Assembly (NCBI GenBank): GCA_012274445.1
Contig: JAAROD010000094.1
Location: forward strand, 558,001-622,000
Length of the DNA: 64,000 bases
Direction: 5' to 3'
Origin: Sclerotiophoma versabilis
Lineage: Eukaryota > Ascomycota > Dothideomycetes > Pleosporales > Didymellaceae
Both the position numbers and the translations under genes were made by a program. Positions 43,656-53,902 of the stretch are shown here, in pieces (positions within the stretch are counted from its first letter, which is position 1; the number at the start of each line of letters is the position of its first letter). The notes under the pieces are model-generated. The model did no database searches. It was not told the DNA's origin and saw only the letters and a program-made list of their open reading frames with translations.

Positions 43656-44304
43656 ATGGCATACACAGGCATGAAGTTCGCGATAGCCTTTCCAACCCAA
43701 ACTGGAAGTCGATTCCGATGAACTCCCGGTGGCTAGACCTTGGAGCGGCGGGATCAATGCCAAGCGACCTGGAGTGAATCGAGCCGAAGTCTAGGCGTTC
43801 GAGATCGCGCAGTGCATGCAAGCCGAGGCTCGAGGGAACGCCACGACGTTTGCGGGTGGGACTTTACCTGCTCAAACAAACGCACACAGCTTTGCCATCA
43901 TAGTGTTCTTGGCGTGAGAAGATTGTCATGTGTGTTGTGCATCTCGGGTGACGTTATGTCTGACATGCAAGAGCACACTATATGTCGCAATCTGCTCAGG
44001 TGGAATAAGTAACTTTGTCAATATCAGTGGCGTGAAGAACATCTGTCTCCTTGCGCTCTGAACATTGCTACAAAGTTATTTGTTCAAGATAAGAGAAGAC
44101 GGCAGAGTGTGACAGGAGTTTGGTTTCTACCATGTGTAAACAATTCTCACGTCCCCAAGAAGTTCAGATTGATAGACTTGCACTGCACGTATGAATAGCT
44201 CAATAGATGCAGTTGATATGCACTGTGTTATTCATCTGTAAATTGGGTATCATAGCTGCTACATCTCCTCTCGAATCACCTTTGTCCTTACAGTAGTCCT
44301 CATC
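43656..44304. other. Intergenic between convergent genes
   Basis: 3' ends of the zinc-cluster factor and the copper transporter gene. No gene is supported. Confidence 0.5.
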
Positions 44305-44941
44305 CTAAGAACAGCATCCTGTCGGCCCAGCAGCATCGACTGACGACCTTCGTACATCCTTCTCCTGCTTGAAGACAGCCTCGAAAGGAATCCTGACCAC
44401 CATCCAATCACATAGGAATTTGCCGAGAATAGCACCAAGAATGATGGAAATGAAGATCCAGCCGTTGAAAGACATGACAATCAACATAAGCAGATATGCA
44501 ACACCCAGCGTCACTCCGTGAATGATAGCGCGCGCTAATTGTTGCAGCGCAGTGGCGCGAAACGTAGCATACTGGGTTCCTAGCGTGGACGAGGGGCCGT
44601 CACAGCAGTTGGAGAGTGGTGTTTCAGCGAGTGCTGCTTGCTGAATGCGCAGTTGACGTTGGAACGAACGCAGGAGATAGGCGTCCCATTCAGTGCTGAC
44701 GCGACGCAGAAATTCGAGGGTCACAACGAGCATCGCAGCGCCAATGCACGATGCAGCAAACATGGCATTGTTCTTGACGTGCCAGGAGCCGGACAGAAAG
44801 CAGGAGTCGACGATGCGCCAGTTCCAGAGCATCTACAATCGTCAATACAAAGTGATCTAAGACGGTCGAGGATGAACATACCTCCATCTGGCATTCGCCA
44901 GCGCCCAAGACTGTGGCGTTCGAACTGTGGGAGTGAGACAT
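44305..44941 (-). CDS. Ctr-family copper transporter
   Basis: High-affinity Cu(I) uptake or vacuolar release through a trimeric Ctr channel. Exons are 44941-44882 and 44832-44305 with a 50-nt intron (GTATGT...TAG), giving 195 aa. The join makes CQMEMLWNW just before the first membrane helix region, a Met pair typical of the Ctr entrance. The first TM is about residues 42-62 (MFAASCIGAAMLVVTLEFL). TM2 has the diagnostic MxxxM in YLLMLIVMSFNGW, and TM3 the GxxxG in ISIILGAILGKFLCDW. The C-terminal tail ends GCCS with a Cys pair suited to copper hand-off. Divergent from the metalloreductase gene 490 bases away, fitting a joint metal-uptake role. Confidence 0.88.
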
Positions 44942-45431
44942 GATGAGATGTGCGCTGTGGTGTAGTTGCTGGTACGCCGCGGTATTATAGGTTCGACAGG
45001 CGAAATACGATAAGAGAACCGTGGATGCAGGACTTCAATTAAGACTCGACAGCTGTGATGACACCACGATCCATGGGCCTCGCCGCTATATCAACCCTTC
45101 GGAACGTGCTCGACCGCAGAATGCCTGATGATCAAACTGCCTCACGCCAACCTGGCGGAAACGCCCAGCGCTGTCGTCTGCTCCCAGCAAAACTGTAAAT
45201 GTGGGGGAACTTGCTCAAACACACTCGCGCTTTCCCCTTGCGGGCGGGGAGAGTCCACCCTCACCACCGGGCGGAGCGGCCAGACGCTTGGCATCGCGCA
45301 CTTTGTCAATCCACCTGCTGAAACGCGGCAGCCATGATTCGACTGCCGGAATTATATAGAACCATGGAAACCGTCTGCTGTGATAGTAGCCGCGACCAAT
45401 CTTCGCTCACGAGTTTGTTACCTGGGCAGCC
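44942..45431. promoter_or_regulatory. Shared promoter copper transporter/metalloreductase
   Basis: 490 bases between two divergent metal-uptake genes. On the minus strand 45193-45184 reads GTTTTGCTGG, which fits the copper-signalling element spelling (GCTG core after a T-rich flank) used by fungal Mac1/Cuf1-type factors. An ACTTGCTCAA at 45207-45216 resembles Mac1 sites with one mismatch. These are sequence matches only. Confidence 0.4.
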
Positions 45432-47558
45432 ATGGCCACCACCTTGAAGATGTTGACGGCGCGTCAACACATTCAGAACATCAGCGCTGCCTCGGAGGTG
45501 CAACCGCACTGGGGGTACGCGGACCGTGTAGTCCCATGTGCCAATGATGCAGGGAGCTGCAGGTACCTCGACGTCGTATACGCTGCCCACGACATTGGCA
45601 TGTACTACACCGGCATCATTTGGGCCACCATCGGCGGCATCCTTATTGTCTGGGCCATTGGACGACACTTCATACGCACGCATCCATCAGGCGTTGTGCT
45701 ACCGGCAGAACTGGCAGGAGAAGGCGTAAACAAGAGAAAGAATGCCATCCAAAGATTTGTCACCGCAGCTCCGTCCTACGCCCGCTCATACCTCCTCCCG
45801 GATGCGAACAGGTTCATCTTTGGTCGTGTTACTCGTACTCAAGTCTTGACACTCGTAGTCCTTGTTGGATACCTCACCATATGGTCCTTTGTTGGCATAG
45901 TCTACGGCACATGGGTTACACCTGTCAAGAATAAGCCCGGTCTCTACAACACTCGAACAAGCCTGGGACCATGGTCTGATCGTGTGGGTGTCATTGCTTA
46001 CGCTCTGACTCCGTTGTCCATTATGCTTTCGAGTCGCGAGTCGATCCTTTCTCTGGTCACCGGACTGCCATACCAAAGCTTCAACTTCCTCCACCGCTGG
46101 CTGGGGTACCTCATCTTTGCCCAATCGTCTCTCCACACTATTGGATGGTGCATCATTGAGATTAAGCTATACAACCCTCAGCCTAGTACTGGACTGAACT
46201 GGATTCGCCAGTTGTACATGATCTGGGGTTTGGTTGCTATGATCTTACTTACTTTCCTTGTCATTTTGTCCACACCCTGGGGCATTCGCATGACTGGGTA
46301 TGAGGCTTTCCGCAAGCTCCACTACATTCTGGCTATGGTCTACATTGGCGCATGCTGGGGCCACTGGGAGCAGTTGAAGGTCTTCCTCATCCCAGGCCTT
46401 GTTGTTTGGATTATCGACCGCGCCATCCGCCTCGGCAGGACTGCGCTGCTGCACTACAACTTCCTTCCTTCTGGCCATATGGGCTTCCGTGCCGCACCCG
46501 CAGACATCACCTTCTTCAAGGATGGTACCAACGGCGACGTTGTTCGTCTGGACTTTGATCATCCTCATGATGCTTGGGCTGTCGGTCAGCACTTCTACAT
46601 CATGTTCCCCGAGTCTAGCATCTGGCAAGCGCATCCGTTCACCCCACTCAGCCTTCCAGTCTTCGGCGCTGATACCCAGCGCCACTCGTACATCTTCCGC
46701 GCGAAGAAGGGTGAAACCCGCAAGATCGCCGAGCTCTCTGCCAAACGCATCGCTCGCGCTTCGGATCCCCAAGAAGCCACCGAGGGTCTTATGGGCAATG
46801 CCCGCCTTTCTGTAGTCCTCCAGGGACCATACGGCGAGCACACCATGCGCGATCTTGCCTCCGATTCGAATGTCCTCTGCATTGCCGGCGGTACCGGTAT
46901 TACATATGTTCTTCCCGTCCTCCTCGATATTGCCTCCCGCCCCCAGAACCGCGATCGCAAGCTCTCGCTCGTATGGGTCATCCGCCATCGTTCTGACATC
47001 GACTGGGTTGCGCCTGAGCTCGCAATCTTGAAGCGGAAGTGCCGCAACCTGCGTACTGGGATTCACATCTACGTCACTCGTGCAGCTGAAGATCATCACT
47101 ACGAACCCAACGTACCCACTGCAGCCGAAAAAGTAACTGCAACCGATTGCGCGCCAGGGAAAGGTAGCTGTTGTACACCTCAGGAGATTAACAGCTGTTG
47201 TGCACCTAAGGAGATTGAGGTTCAACCCAAGAGCTGCTGCCAGAGTAAGGAGATCCAGACTATCTCGAACTCTAGTTCTTCAGCTGCATCTGTCTCCTCG
47301 GCGCTGTCTGTTCACGGTGTATCGAAGTCTGAGCTTAATCTTGACCACATTCAGGCACGTCCTGACCTGAAGCTCATGGTTGAGGAATTCGTTGATTCCA
47401 CAGTACGAGGGCGCACTGACGTTTTTGCTTCTGGGCCTGGTGGTATGATCAGTGATCTGCGCACCATCATTGCCGGAGTTAACAAGGGTGGGGAAGTCTG
47501 GAAGGGCGAGGAGAGGTGGGATGTCAAATTGACATGTGATGACAGGCTGGAGTGGTAG
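45432..47558 (+). CDS. Ferric/cupric reductase (FRE family) with Cys-Cys repeats
   Basis: A plasma-membrane metalloreductase that moves electrons from cytosolic NADPH through FAD and two hemes to extracellular Fe(III) or Cu(II). Single exon, 708 aa. Membrane segments include YYTGIIWATIGGILIVWAI, LTLVVLVGYLTIWSFVGI and others up to residue 340. Heme-ligand histidines are visible in FLHRWLGYLIFAQSSLHTIGW and FRKLHYILAMVYIGACWGHW. The FAD motif is HPFTPLSLPV. The nucleotide motif is GGTGITYVLPVLL, with FASGPGGMISDL near the end. An insert at about residues 574-620 carries three Cys-Cys pairs in repeated units (SCCTPQEI, SCCAPKEI, SCCQSKEI), unusual for this family and possibly copper-binding. 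It lies divergent from a Ctr copper transporter. Confidence 0.9.
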   Translation: MATTLKMLTARQHIQNISAASEVQPHWGYADRVVPCANDAGSCRYLDVVYAAHDIGMYYTGIIWATIGGILIVWAIGRHFIRTHPSGVVLPAELAGEGVNKRKNAIQRFVTAAPSYARSYLLPDANRFIFGRVTRTQVLTLVVLVGYLTIWSFVGIVYGTWVTPVKNKPGLYNTRTSLGPWSDRVGVIAYALTPLSIMLSSRESILSLVTGLPYQSFNFLHRWLGYLIFAQSSLHTIGWCIIEIKLYNPQPSTGLNWIRQLYMIWGLVAMILLTFLVILSTPWGIRMTGYEAFRKLHYILAMVYIGACWGHWEQLKVFLIPGLVVWIIDRAIRLGRTALLHYNFLPSGHMGFRAAPADITFFKDGTNGDVVRLDFDHPHDAWAVGQHFYIMFPESSIWQAHPFTPLSLPVFGADTQRHSYIFRAKKGETRKIAELSAKRIARASDPQEATEGLMGNARLSVVLQGPYGEHTMRDLASDSNVLCIAGGTGITYVLPVLLDIASRPQNRDRKLSLVWVIRHRSDIDWVAPELAILKRKCRNLRTGIHIYVTRAAEDHHYEPNVPTAAEKVTATDCAPGKGSCCTPQEINSCCAPKEIEVQPKSCCQSKEIQTISNSSSSAASVSSALSVHGVSKSELNLDHIQARPDLKLMVEEFVDSTVRGRTDVFASGPGGMISDLRTIIAGVNKGGEVWKGEERWDVKLTCDDRLEW

Positions 47559-48177
47559 ACGATCGATTAGAGTAGATGTTTTGCTCATGATACCCCAATG
47601 CAAGTTTATGAACGTTCAAAGTACGTCCAGGTTAGATTCGGAATTGGTGCCCTACACTCGCCCACTCGTTCAAACTGAACCTTGTCTTTCTTGCCCTCTT
47701 TAATGTAATGCTCAGTGCCCCCTTCTTCACCATCAGGAACACCAACCAGTAAGGGTGCTAATTCTTATGGGCGCAAAGGAGCCCTTATTGGCCGTACTTT
47801 GTTCGAAAGCCGACGGCTGCTCTACGCAATACGCAATACACAATTACAGCAGAAGCCTGAGCCTATACATGAACTTGCTGGCGGCAAGTGCGACGATTAT
47901 AATAATATCTTTCTCCTCTGCTTATATTATCTGTCATATACGTTCCACCTGTCTATCGAAGTATGCGTCAAGCAGATTCAGCGTGGGTACAGTTCGGTGC
48001 GGCGAGGACCCCACGCTTTTTTGTGTGGAGCTAGTGGTTGTGCTTCCATGGTCGACGAGAGCGGGCACCTGTAAATCTTTGGGCTCGATTCAGCATGATG
48101 TCGCCATATATGAGACCCTCAAAGTTCCCAATTCTCTTCAGCATCCTCTCGAAACCTCCACGTCTACACCGTTCACC
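47559..48177. other. Intergenic, MFS upstream region
   Basis: About 620 bases between two plus-strand genes. Open frames here have no domains; no gene is supported. Confidence 0.5.
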
Positions 48178-49917
48178 ATGAAGGAACGCCAAGATGCCGC
48201 AGAGGCGGCTGTCTTCGACCAAACTAACATACTACCGAAGAGACAGATGGTGATAGTTTTCGGTGCACTGGCGGTCTCATTGTTTATCTCATTCGTCGAC
48301 CAAAACGGCATAGGAGTGGCTCTGCCGACAATAGGGGAGGAACTCCATGCTGAAGCCACCATCAGCTGGGCGGGAACAAGTGCCTTGATCGCAAACACCA
48401 TCTTCCAAGTGCTCTATGGACGTCTGTCAGACTTGTTCGGTGAGTGATATGATTTGGCGCATCCCCAAAGCTCTCTAACACGTACTTCGAAGGCAGAAAA
48501 GCTGTCTTTCTGTCAGCATTAGCACTATTAGCACTCAGCGAACTGCTGTGTGGGCTTGCCCAAAATGCCACCATGCTTTACATGTTTCGCGGTCTTGCCG
48601 GTATCTCCAACGGTGGTATCACCTCCTTATCTATGATGATAGTGTCTGATATCATCACCTTGAAAGAACGAGGCAAATATCAAGGCATTCTTGGCTCTTG
48701 CGTTGGAGCAGGAAGTATGGGTGGTCCGCTCATTGCTGCAGCTTTCGTCGATAAATCTACCTGGAGAGGTCTTTTCTGGCTTCTCAGCCCGCTCGCTGGT
48801 TCCTGTGGCATCATTTGCTTCTTTATCCTGCCTACTCCAAAGGACGCACCCCGGATCCACTTCAAAGCAGTTTCAAGGCAGATCGATTATTTGGGGATCA
48901 TGACTGGATCTTTCGCCTTAATACTCCTGCTCATCCCGATATCTGGAGGCGGTACTTACTTCAGATGGGAATCACCTATGGTCATATCGATGCTTGCTTT
49001 AGGAGGTTGTTGTATGTTGGCATTCCTGGTTGTAGAGTATAGCGTTGCTTTATTACCCATGATACCATGTGAGTGAGTTCTGCGCCCCGTGTTCTGTGCA
49101 AAAGCTGACATGACAAGTCTCTCTCTTCAGGAATGTACCGGTCTGTGTCATGCTGATACAGAACTTCCTGTTCGGCATTGTATACTACTCGCAGCTATAT
49201 CACCTGCCCCTCTTTTTTCAGAACGCACATCAACTGTCGCCTGTCACATCGGCTACACTTTTACTACCATTGACCGGTGCCCAGATGGTGTCTTCAATTC
49301 TTGCAGGCCAGTACATTTCTCGGAAAGAACGGTATGGGGAAGTCATATGGTCAGGCTTTGTCCTCTGGACTCTTGGTGTCGGCCTTACTTGCTCCTTCAA
49401 TCTCGAGACTCCAATCTACACTATGGCCCTGGTCTTACTGGTCCAAGGTGTTGGGATTGGGTTCGTCTTCCAACCCACTCTGGTGGCTTTGCAGGCGCAC
49501 TGTACCAAGGCGCAGAGAGCCGTAGTTATCTCGAACCGAAACTTTTTGCGCAGTCTTGGTGGAGCTGTTGGCCTCGCCATATCTGGTGCTGTCTTGCAGA
49601 ATACACTCAAAAGAGCTATGCCCCCGGACTTCGCATCTCTTGCGCTGTCATCTTACAGCATACCGGATCTGAATACGCTTGGAGCTTCACCTGCTGAGAT
49701 TCGAGGTATCCTTGAAGCGTATGCTCGAGCTAGCAGGTCAGTGTTCATCATGGATGTACCTTTTATAGGGACATGCATTCTTGGATGCTTGCTCATCACG
49801 GACCAAGGTCTACAACGCCCAGATGAAGCGGAGAAAACAAAAAGAGCTGTAAACACAAGCGATGTTGAACTCGAGCAATGCATTGAAGACGGGTTGAAAG
49901 CTCGTGAGAGATTGTAA
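48178..49917 (+). CDS. MFS drug/proton antiporter (DHA2-like)
   Basis: A major facilitator exporter of the 14-TM drug:H+ antiporter type. Exons are 48178-48439, 48493-49068 and 49118-49917, giving 545 aa. Intron 1 splits the signature GRLSDLFG+RK of motif A. Intron 2 joins MIP+FSLFRNVPVCVMLIQNFL, restoring a stretch conserved in this family. Early motifs include FVDQNGIGVALPTIGEE, typical of DHA2 members (usually DxxIVNVALP-like). Later parts include VGAGSMGGPLIAA (motif C-like) and FGIVYYSQLYHLPLFFQN. Overlapping donors at 49069 and 49073 and two acceptors could give a shorter in-frame product. Substrate unknown; its place beside Ctr and reductase genes does not by itself imply metal transport. 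Confidence 0.85.
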
Positions 49918-50726
49918 CTCCAGATGATCGGCTTCTTGATAAAGTTAAGTGTACGGCTAAAAGTGAAGAACAGCATTCGTAGCGAGTCATTTCTAATTTA
50001 CCTCTTATGTATGTAGGATATAAGTATCATGTATCATTTTCATAACGATATTCTCGCGTTGTTTGCAATACTGTTACGGGCAACAGATTTTGCAAGGTAC
50101 AAACCAACGTCATCCATGATCTTGACAGCGGCCTGTATCCCAGCAATCACTCCCCAGCAATGATGCCTGACAGGTAAACAGACTGATAAGACGGCAAAAA
50201 GACAAAAACATACAACAGCGGGTATTTGCTAGTAAGGCATATACCCTCTTTTAACACGCCCTACAATTGTGCAGGAGAATACCGCCAGGAATGACGGCTT
50301 TTGTGCAAACAGCCTTGGCACCCGTTTGAAAAATCCGCTGAGTCATCTTTTCTAACAGTTCCAAGCACAGTGCCCAAAAGCGGCCACATGCAAAGTTCAT
50401 GGTTATCCACCTAACCACTAATCCACCGGTACGTTGCTTGGATAGGGCTGAGCGAACGGGAAGCCTTGTTTTCACCGTCCTATGGTCGTATGTATTTATT
50501 AGGCCTAGAAACGTATTATATACCCTCCAATCACGTTGACAACCTTAGGCCCCCCCTACCTTTCCGACCAGGCTTTTTGAGCAACACAACTATGGTTAGA
50601 ATGATCGTAGTTTAGGGAGGAAGAAAAATTGCTGGCGAGATTACGTGTGTGGCTTGCCAACCATCCTTGTATATATCTACTCTCGAACTCCCACTCTCAA
50701 ACGGCGCCAGGATCGGATCAGGTAAC
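49918..50726. other. Intergenic
   Basis: About 800 bases after the MFS gene, with no supported gene. A C-rich run precedes 50570. Confidence 0.5.
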
Positions 50727-51278
50727 TCAGAAGACCGCGGGAGGAGGAGGAGGAGGAGGTGGAGGTGGTGGAGGTGGTGGAGGTGGTGGCGGCGGCATTC
50801 CCATTGTAGGAGAAAAGGCCATCGATGTAGCCGGTGGTGCATGAGTATTGTGTCCCACTTTGGCAGATCCAGTTGAGTATATTGTCCCTCCTTCTTTAGC
50901 GAAAATGCTAGAGACACCTAGTCCGTACAGCACCGAGCAACCAAGCGCAAGCCATTGGAGAATGCTCAGAGCTTTTCCAGCCACAACCGTGACGCTGGTT
51001 GCTGACAGGTCAACTTGCGACATAAAGGCCACCGCGTTTGTCGTTTGGTCGGATGCTATCGCAGATGCTAAAGTAAACGCAACTGAGGTCCAGATTGTTG
51101 ACATTACGGCTCTTCTCAGGAGATCTCGGCGCTTAGAAGAAGCTGCATTGTTTGCTGGCATCTTGAATTCTCTCTTTAGAAGAGCAAGAAAAAGTAGACT
51201 GATGGCGAAAAGAGCTCCAGCGCCGGCGAATAGACTGAGAACATATGTCGTCTGTAATGTGCGCGCAAGATTAACCAT
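50727..51278 (-). CDS. Small membrane protein with polyproline C-terminus
   Basis: Single open frame of 183 aa from ATG 51278 (MVNLARTLQTTYVLSLFAG). Three hydrophobic segments are clear: TYVLSLFAGAGALFAISLLF (about 11-30), VMSTIWTSVAFTLASAIA (about 58-76) and LSILQWLALGCSVLYGLGV (about 104-124). A short soluble tail ends in an uninterrupted run of about nineteen prolines followed by AVF. The proline run is encoded by the GGAGGT-type purine tract on the plus strand at 50740-50795 and is likely length-variable. No family recognised. The hydrophobic pattern supports a real gene, but an unseen intron could change the C-terminus. Confidence 0.5.
   Translation of the reverse strand: MVNLARTLQTTYVLSLFAGAGALFAISLLFLALLKREFKMPANNAASSKRRDLLRRAVMSTIWTSVAFTLASAIASDQTTNAVAFMSQVDLSATSVTVVAGKALSILQWLALGCSVLYGLGVSSIFAKEGGTIYSTGSAKVGHNTHAPPATSMAFSPTMGMPPPPPPPPPPPPPPPPPPPAVF
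50740..50795 (+). repeat. GGAGGT/GGTGGT purine-rich tract
   Basis: Triplet GGA/GGT repeat that encodes polyproline on the minus strand. Confidence 0.85.
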
Positions 51279-52969
51279 GTTGACTAGTTAACCTTTGCTT
51301 ATGTTGTTGCTTTTAGAGGTAGATGTTATAACTTTCATAATCATTTCTGTGTCTTTGTAGGCTGTAGTTTGACAGTTTAGTATGTTTAACATTAAGACGC
51401 ACATGGCTGATGTATGTTAGTGAACAAGTAGACTATAATGCGACTTTAACTTTACTAAAGTATCCTACACGAACTTCTTGGCCAAGATTGTTGGCAAGTT
51501 GCAACGTGAATATATTAGGTAAACCTGGAGATACCGAGACACATCCTGTGAGCGAAAGAGCTACGCAATGTTAGTAGAGCATTATAAGAGAAGAATATAG
51601 AGGCTTACTATAAAAGATTATAATAGGGATGGGAAGGAAGTACGTAAGAAGACGATAGTTAATGTTCTCTGTGTCTTGTTTCAATTCCTAGACATCAGTG
51701 TCTGTATATGGTGACGACACTTACGCATGCGCTGAGAGACCCACATTCTAGTCAGATAGCGTACTTTTAGGGCTAGATTTAGGCCCGAAAAGTCTGAAGG
51801 GAAGAATGCTAGGTTCTCTGAAAGGTTTGGGGAAATTTAGATATAATGAGACGCAGTTATCGCACTTGAACACTTGGTCGACATAGACATGGTGAGCTGC
51901 CCGTCTTTATCTCAAAGTTCTTGAGTATCCTGGTTTGGACTTTGCTTAATTACATCGCCAATAGGCTGAGCTACCATCTGGGTACGACAATTAACGCGCG
52001 CGCTTCCGTGAGAGACCAACTTATAGCCTTGCGTGTTTGAACTTTCTCCACACCAACATTATCTCTGTCGTGGCAAGGCTTATTCGGGGCGCTTCTACCT
52101 CGCCACAATCAAACCCCATAATAAAATAGAGCTAAGAGGCATATTTCTAAGCCGTAGTTGACCGAGGGTATTTTGTGAAACATTGGGAAAGAAGCAAGAG
52201 GGCGAGGGGAAGGGCCGAGAAGGTAGGGCTATCGTACGCTGTACAAACATTACCAAGATCTTTCGGTCCTCTCAAGATTAGTCAGTATTATGCAATTTTT
52301 AAGACGAAAGGAACAGTAATCAACGGTAAAAGACAACTTCCAAGCATAGCTATGCACACTCCTTTAAACAATTTCGGCTACATCAGCATGACTACACAAA
52401 ACAAACTGCCATCATTCGATACCAACGCCCTCTCGCCCCTGTTCGGGAAAACCCAGCAGAGTTTTTTATATCATGCTATTTATGGTTAGCATACGGCGTG
52501 GTTTATGGGCGCATAGATCTGTTGGAACTTAGCGTGACCTATGCTTTAGATTTCTACGCGCTGACTACGCCGCATCCTAGAAACACGCCAATCTTCTTGA
52601 CTTAGGAACCATTACTTAAAACGGAAATATCGCGGCTTTACGGCATGATCATGTCTCAGGTCCGCCTAAAATCTCTCGGGCTGACTTGATTTGGGATTTT
52701 CACTACTACACAGCGCATCGCTATACAAGGCACAGCTAGCATCGCCAATTCTGTGTCAAGTGAACGGGCAGAAGTTGATTTGAGTGGCTACGAACGCAGC
52801 GAGGCGCAATTGACGGCGGCTCACGACGGGGGCGCGTGTCTTCCTGTGGAGATGATGGCCGATCCTGAGCATAAGTAATCTGAAAGCTCCCCATATATGA
52901 TCTCGACCATACCAAACAACCACACTCTTCTCGAATTTTCATTTTAGTCCCATCATCTATCCCGGATAG
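51279..52969. other. Gene-poor AT-rich region
   Basis: About 1.7 kb with only short open frames lacking domains. TA-rich wording hints at mutated repeat DNA, but no terminal repeats or transposase remnants could be read by eye. An upstream exon of the gene at 53 kb may lie near its right end. Confidence 0.45.
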
Positions 52970-53613
52970 CCCGGCCAACGTGCTCATTTTGGGATATGGG
53001 TCCCTTACGAAGAGGGCGGTCCCGAAGGAACCGTCATCCACGTAGTCGGCGCCCCAATGGCGGGATTTTCTCTAGAGTTCAAACGCAGTTACAAACCAAC
53101 AGAAACTAGGCGTGCTCCAATCCTAGTCCCGATCGGATCGGTCCTGGCTCAGAATGTGCATGCCTTCCAAGGCGAAAGAGGAGAAGACACTACCCCACGG
53201 GGTAACCTTGACCTGGCGGCAGCACAGGTTCAACCGCCCAGGGCCAGCGCTAACTTCCTGGCGCCAGTAAACGATGTAAGCATAAGCCTCCAGACTAAAA
53301 GTGTGTTTGCTGACGGATACAGACGACGAACCGTCGATGCCAGGAATGGACTATGGATTATGTCCGTCGTCTTGTCGCCCTCCGTTATCTCGATGAAGCG
53401 GCCATAGCAATCGTCCATTCAAGACGAGACGCGCCGAATGTTGGCATAGGTTTACGACCTGCTGCTGCTCGTCCTCAGCAGGCACAAGCGGCACCACAGC
53501 AGGGCCAACAGAAAGCTGCAGCAGCGGCCCCTGTTTGGGTTTGGGACGCTGAGCGCAGAGAATACAGACGTTGGGATGGTGAGAAATGGGTGTGGCAGAG
53601 TGAGTCGGTTTGA
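52970..53613 (+). CDS. Conserved fungal protein of unknown function (5' end unresolved)
   Basis: Two exons are visible: 52970 (or ATG 53057) to 53275, and 53323-53613, joined by a 47-nt intron (GTAAGC...CTGAC...CAG). The spliced reading AHFGIWVPYEEGGPEGTVIHVVGAPMAGFSLEFKRSY and NRRCQEWTMDYVRRLVALRYLDEAA matches a pattern common in small fungal proteins (a -HFG-...-GT-IHVVGAPM-GF--EFKR- core and a -CQEW---Y---LV- helix). From ATG 53057 the product is 169 aa, but the conserved core extends upstream to 52970, where an AG acceptor implies a missing first exon. The C-terminus has a Gln/Ala linker and ends in a Trp-rich unit, VWVWDAERREYRRWDGEKW. It may be intact with an unseen first exon, or 5'-truncated. 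Confidence 0.5.
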
Positions 53614-53902
53614 GCTGTTGCGCAACTGGACTTGGTAAACTGCGTGGTCCCATGATTTCTTATTTTGCTCGTTATTTAATCCTCACAGATACGTTTTGTT
53701 TGCAGTTTTCTTGTTGTTGTAAGTTGCATTGTAGGCACGCCATTACCTTGCGTAAAGTTAGCTCTTTATTTCTCAAAATGCTTATCCTGCACTTCTCAGA
53801 CAATCGCAATGTAATACTAGTTGTTTTCTGCCGGCATAAATTGTACCACTAGGTTAATTGACATGCTATCAAAAACTAGACTTTCGCCCTAAGAAGGAAG
53901 AT

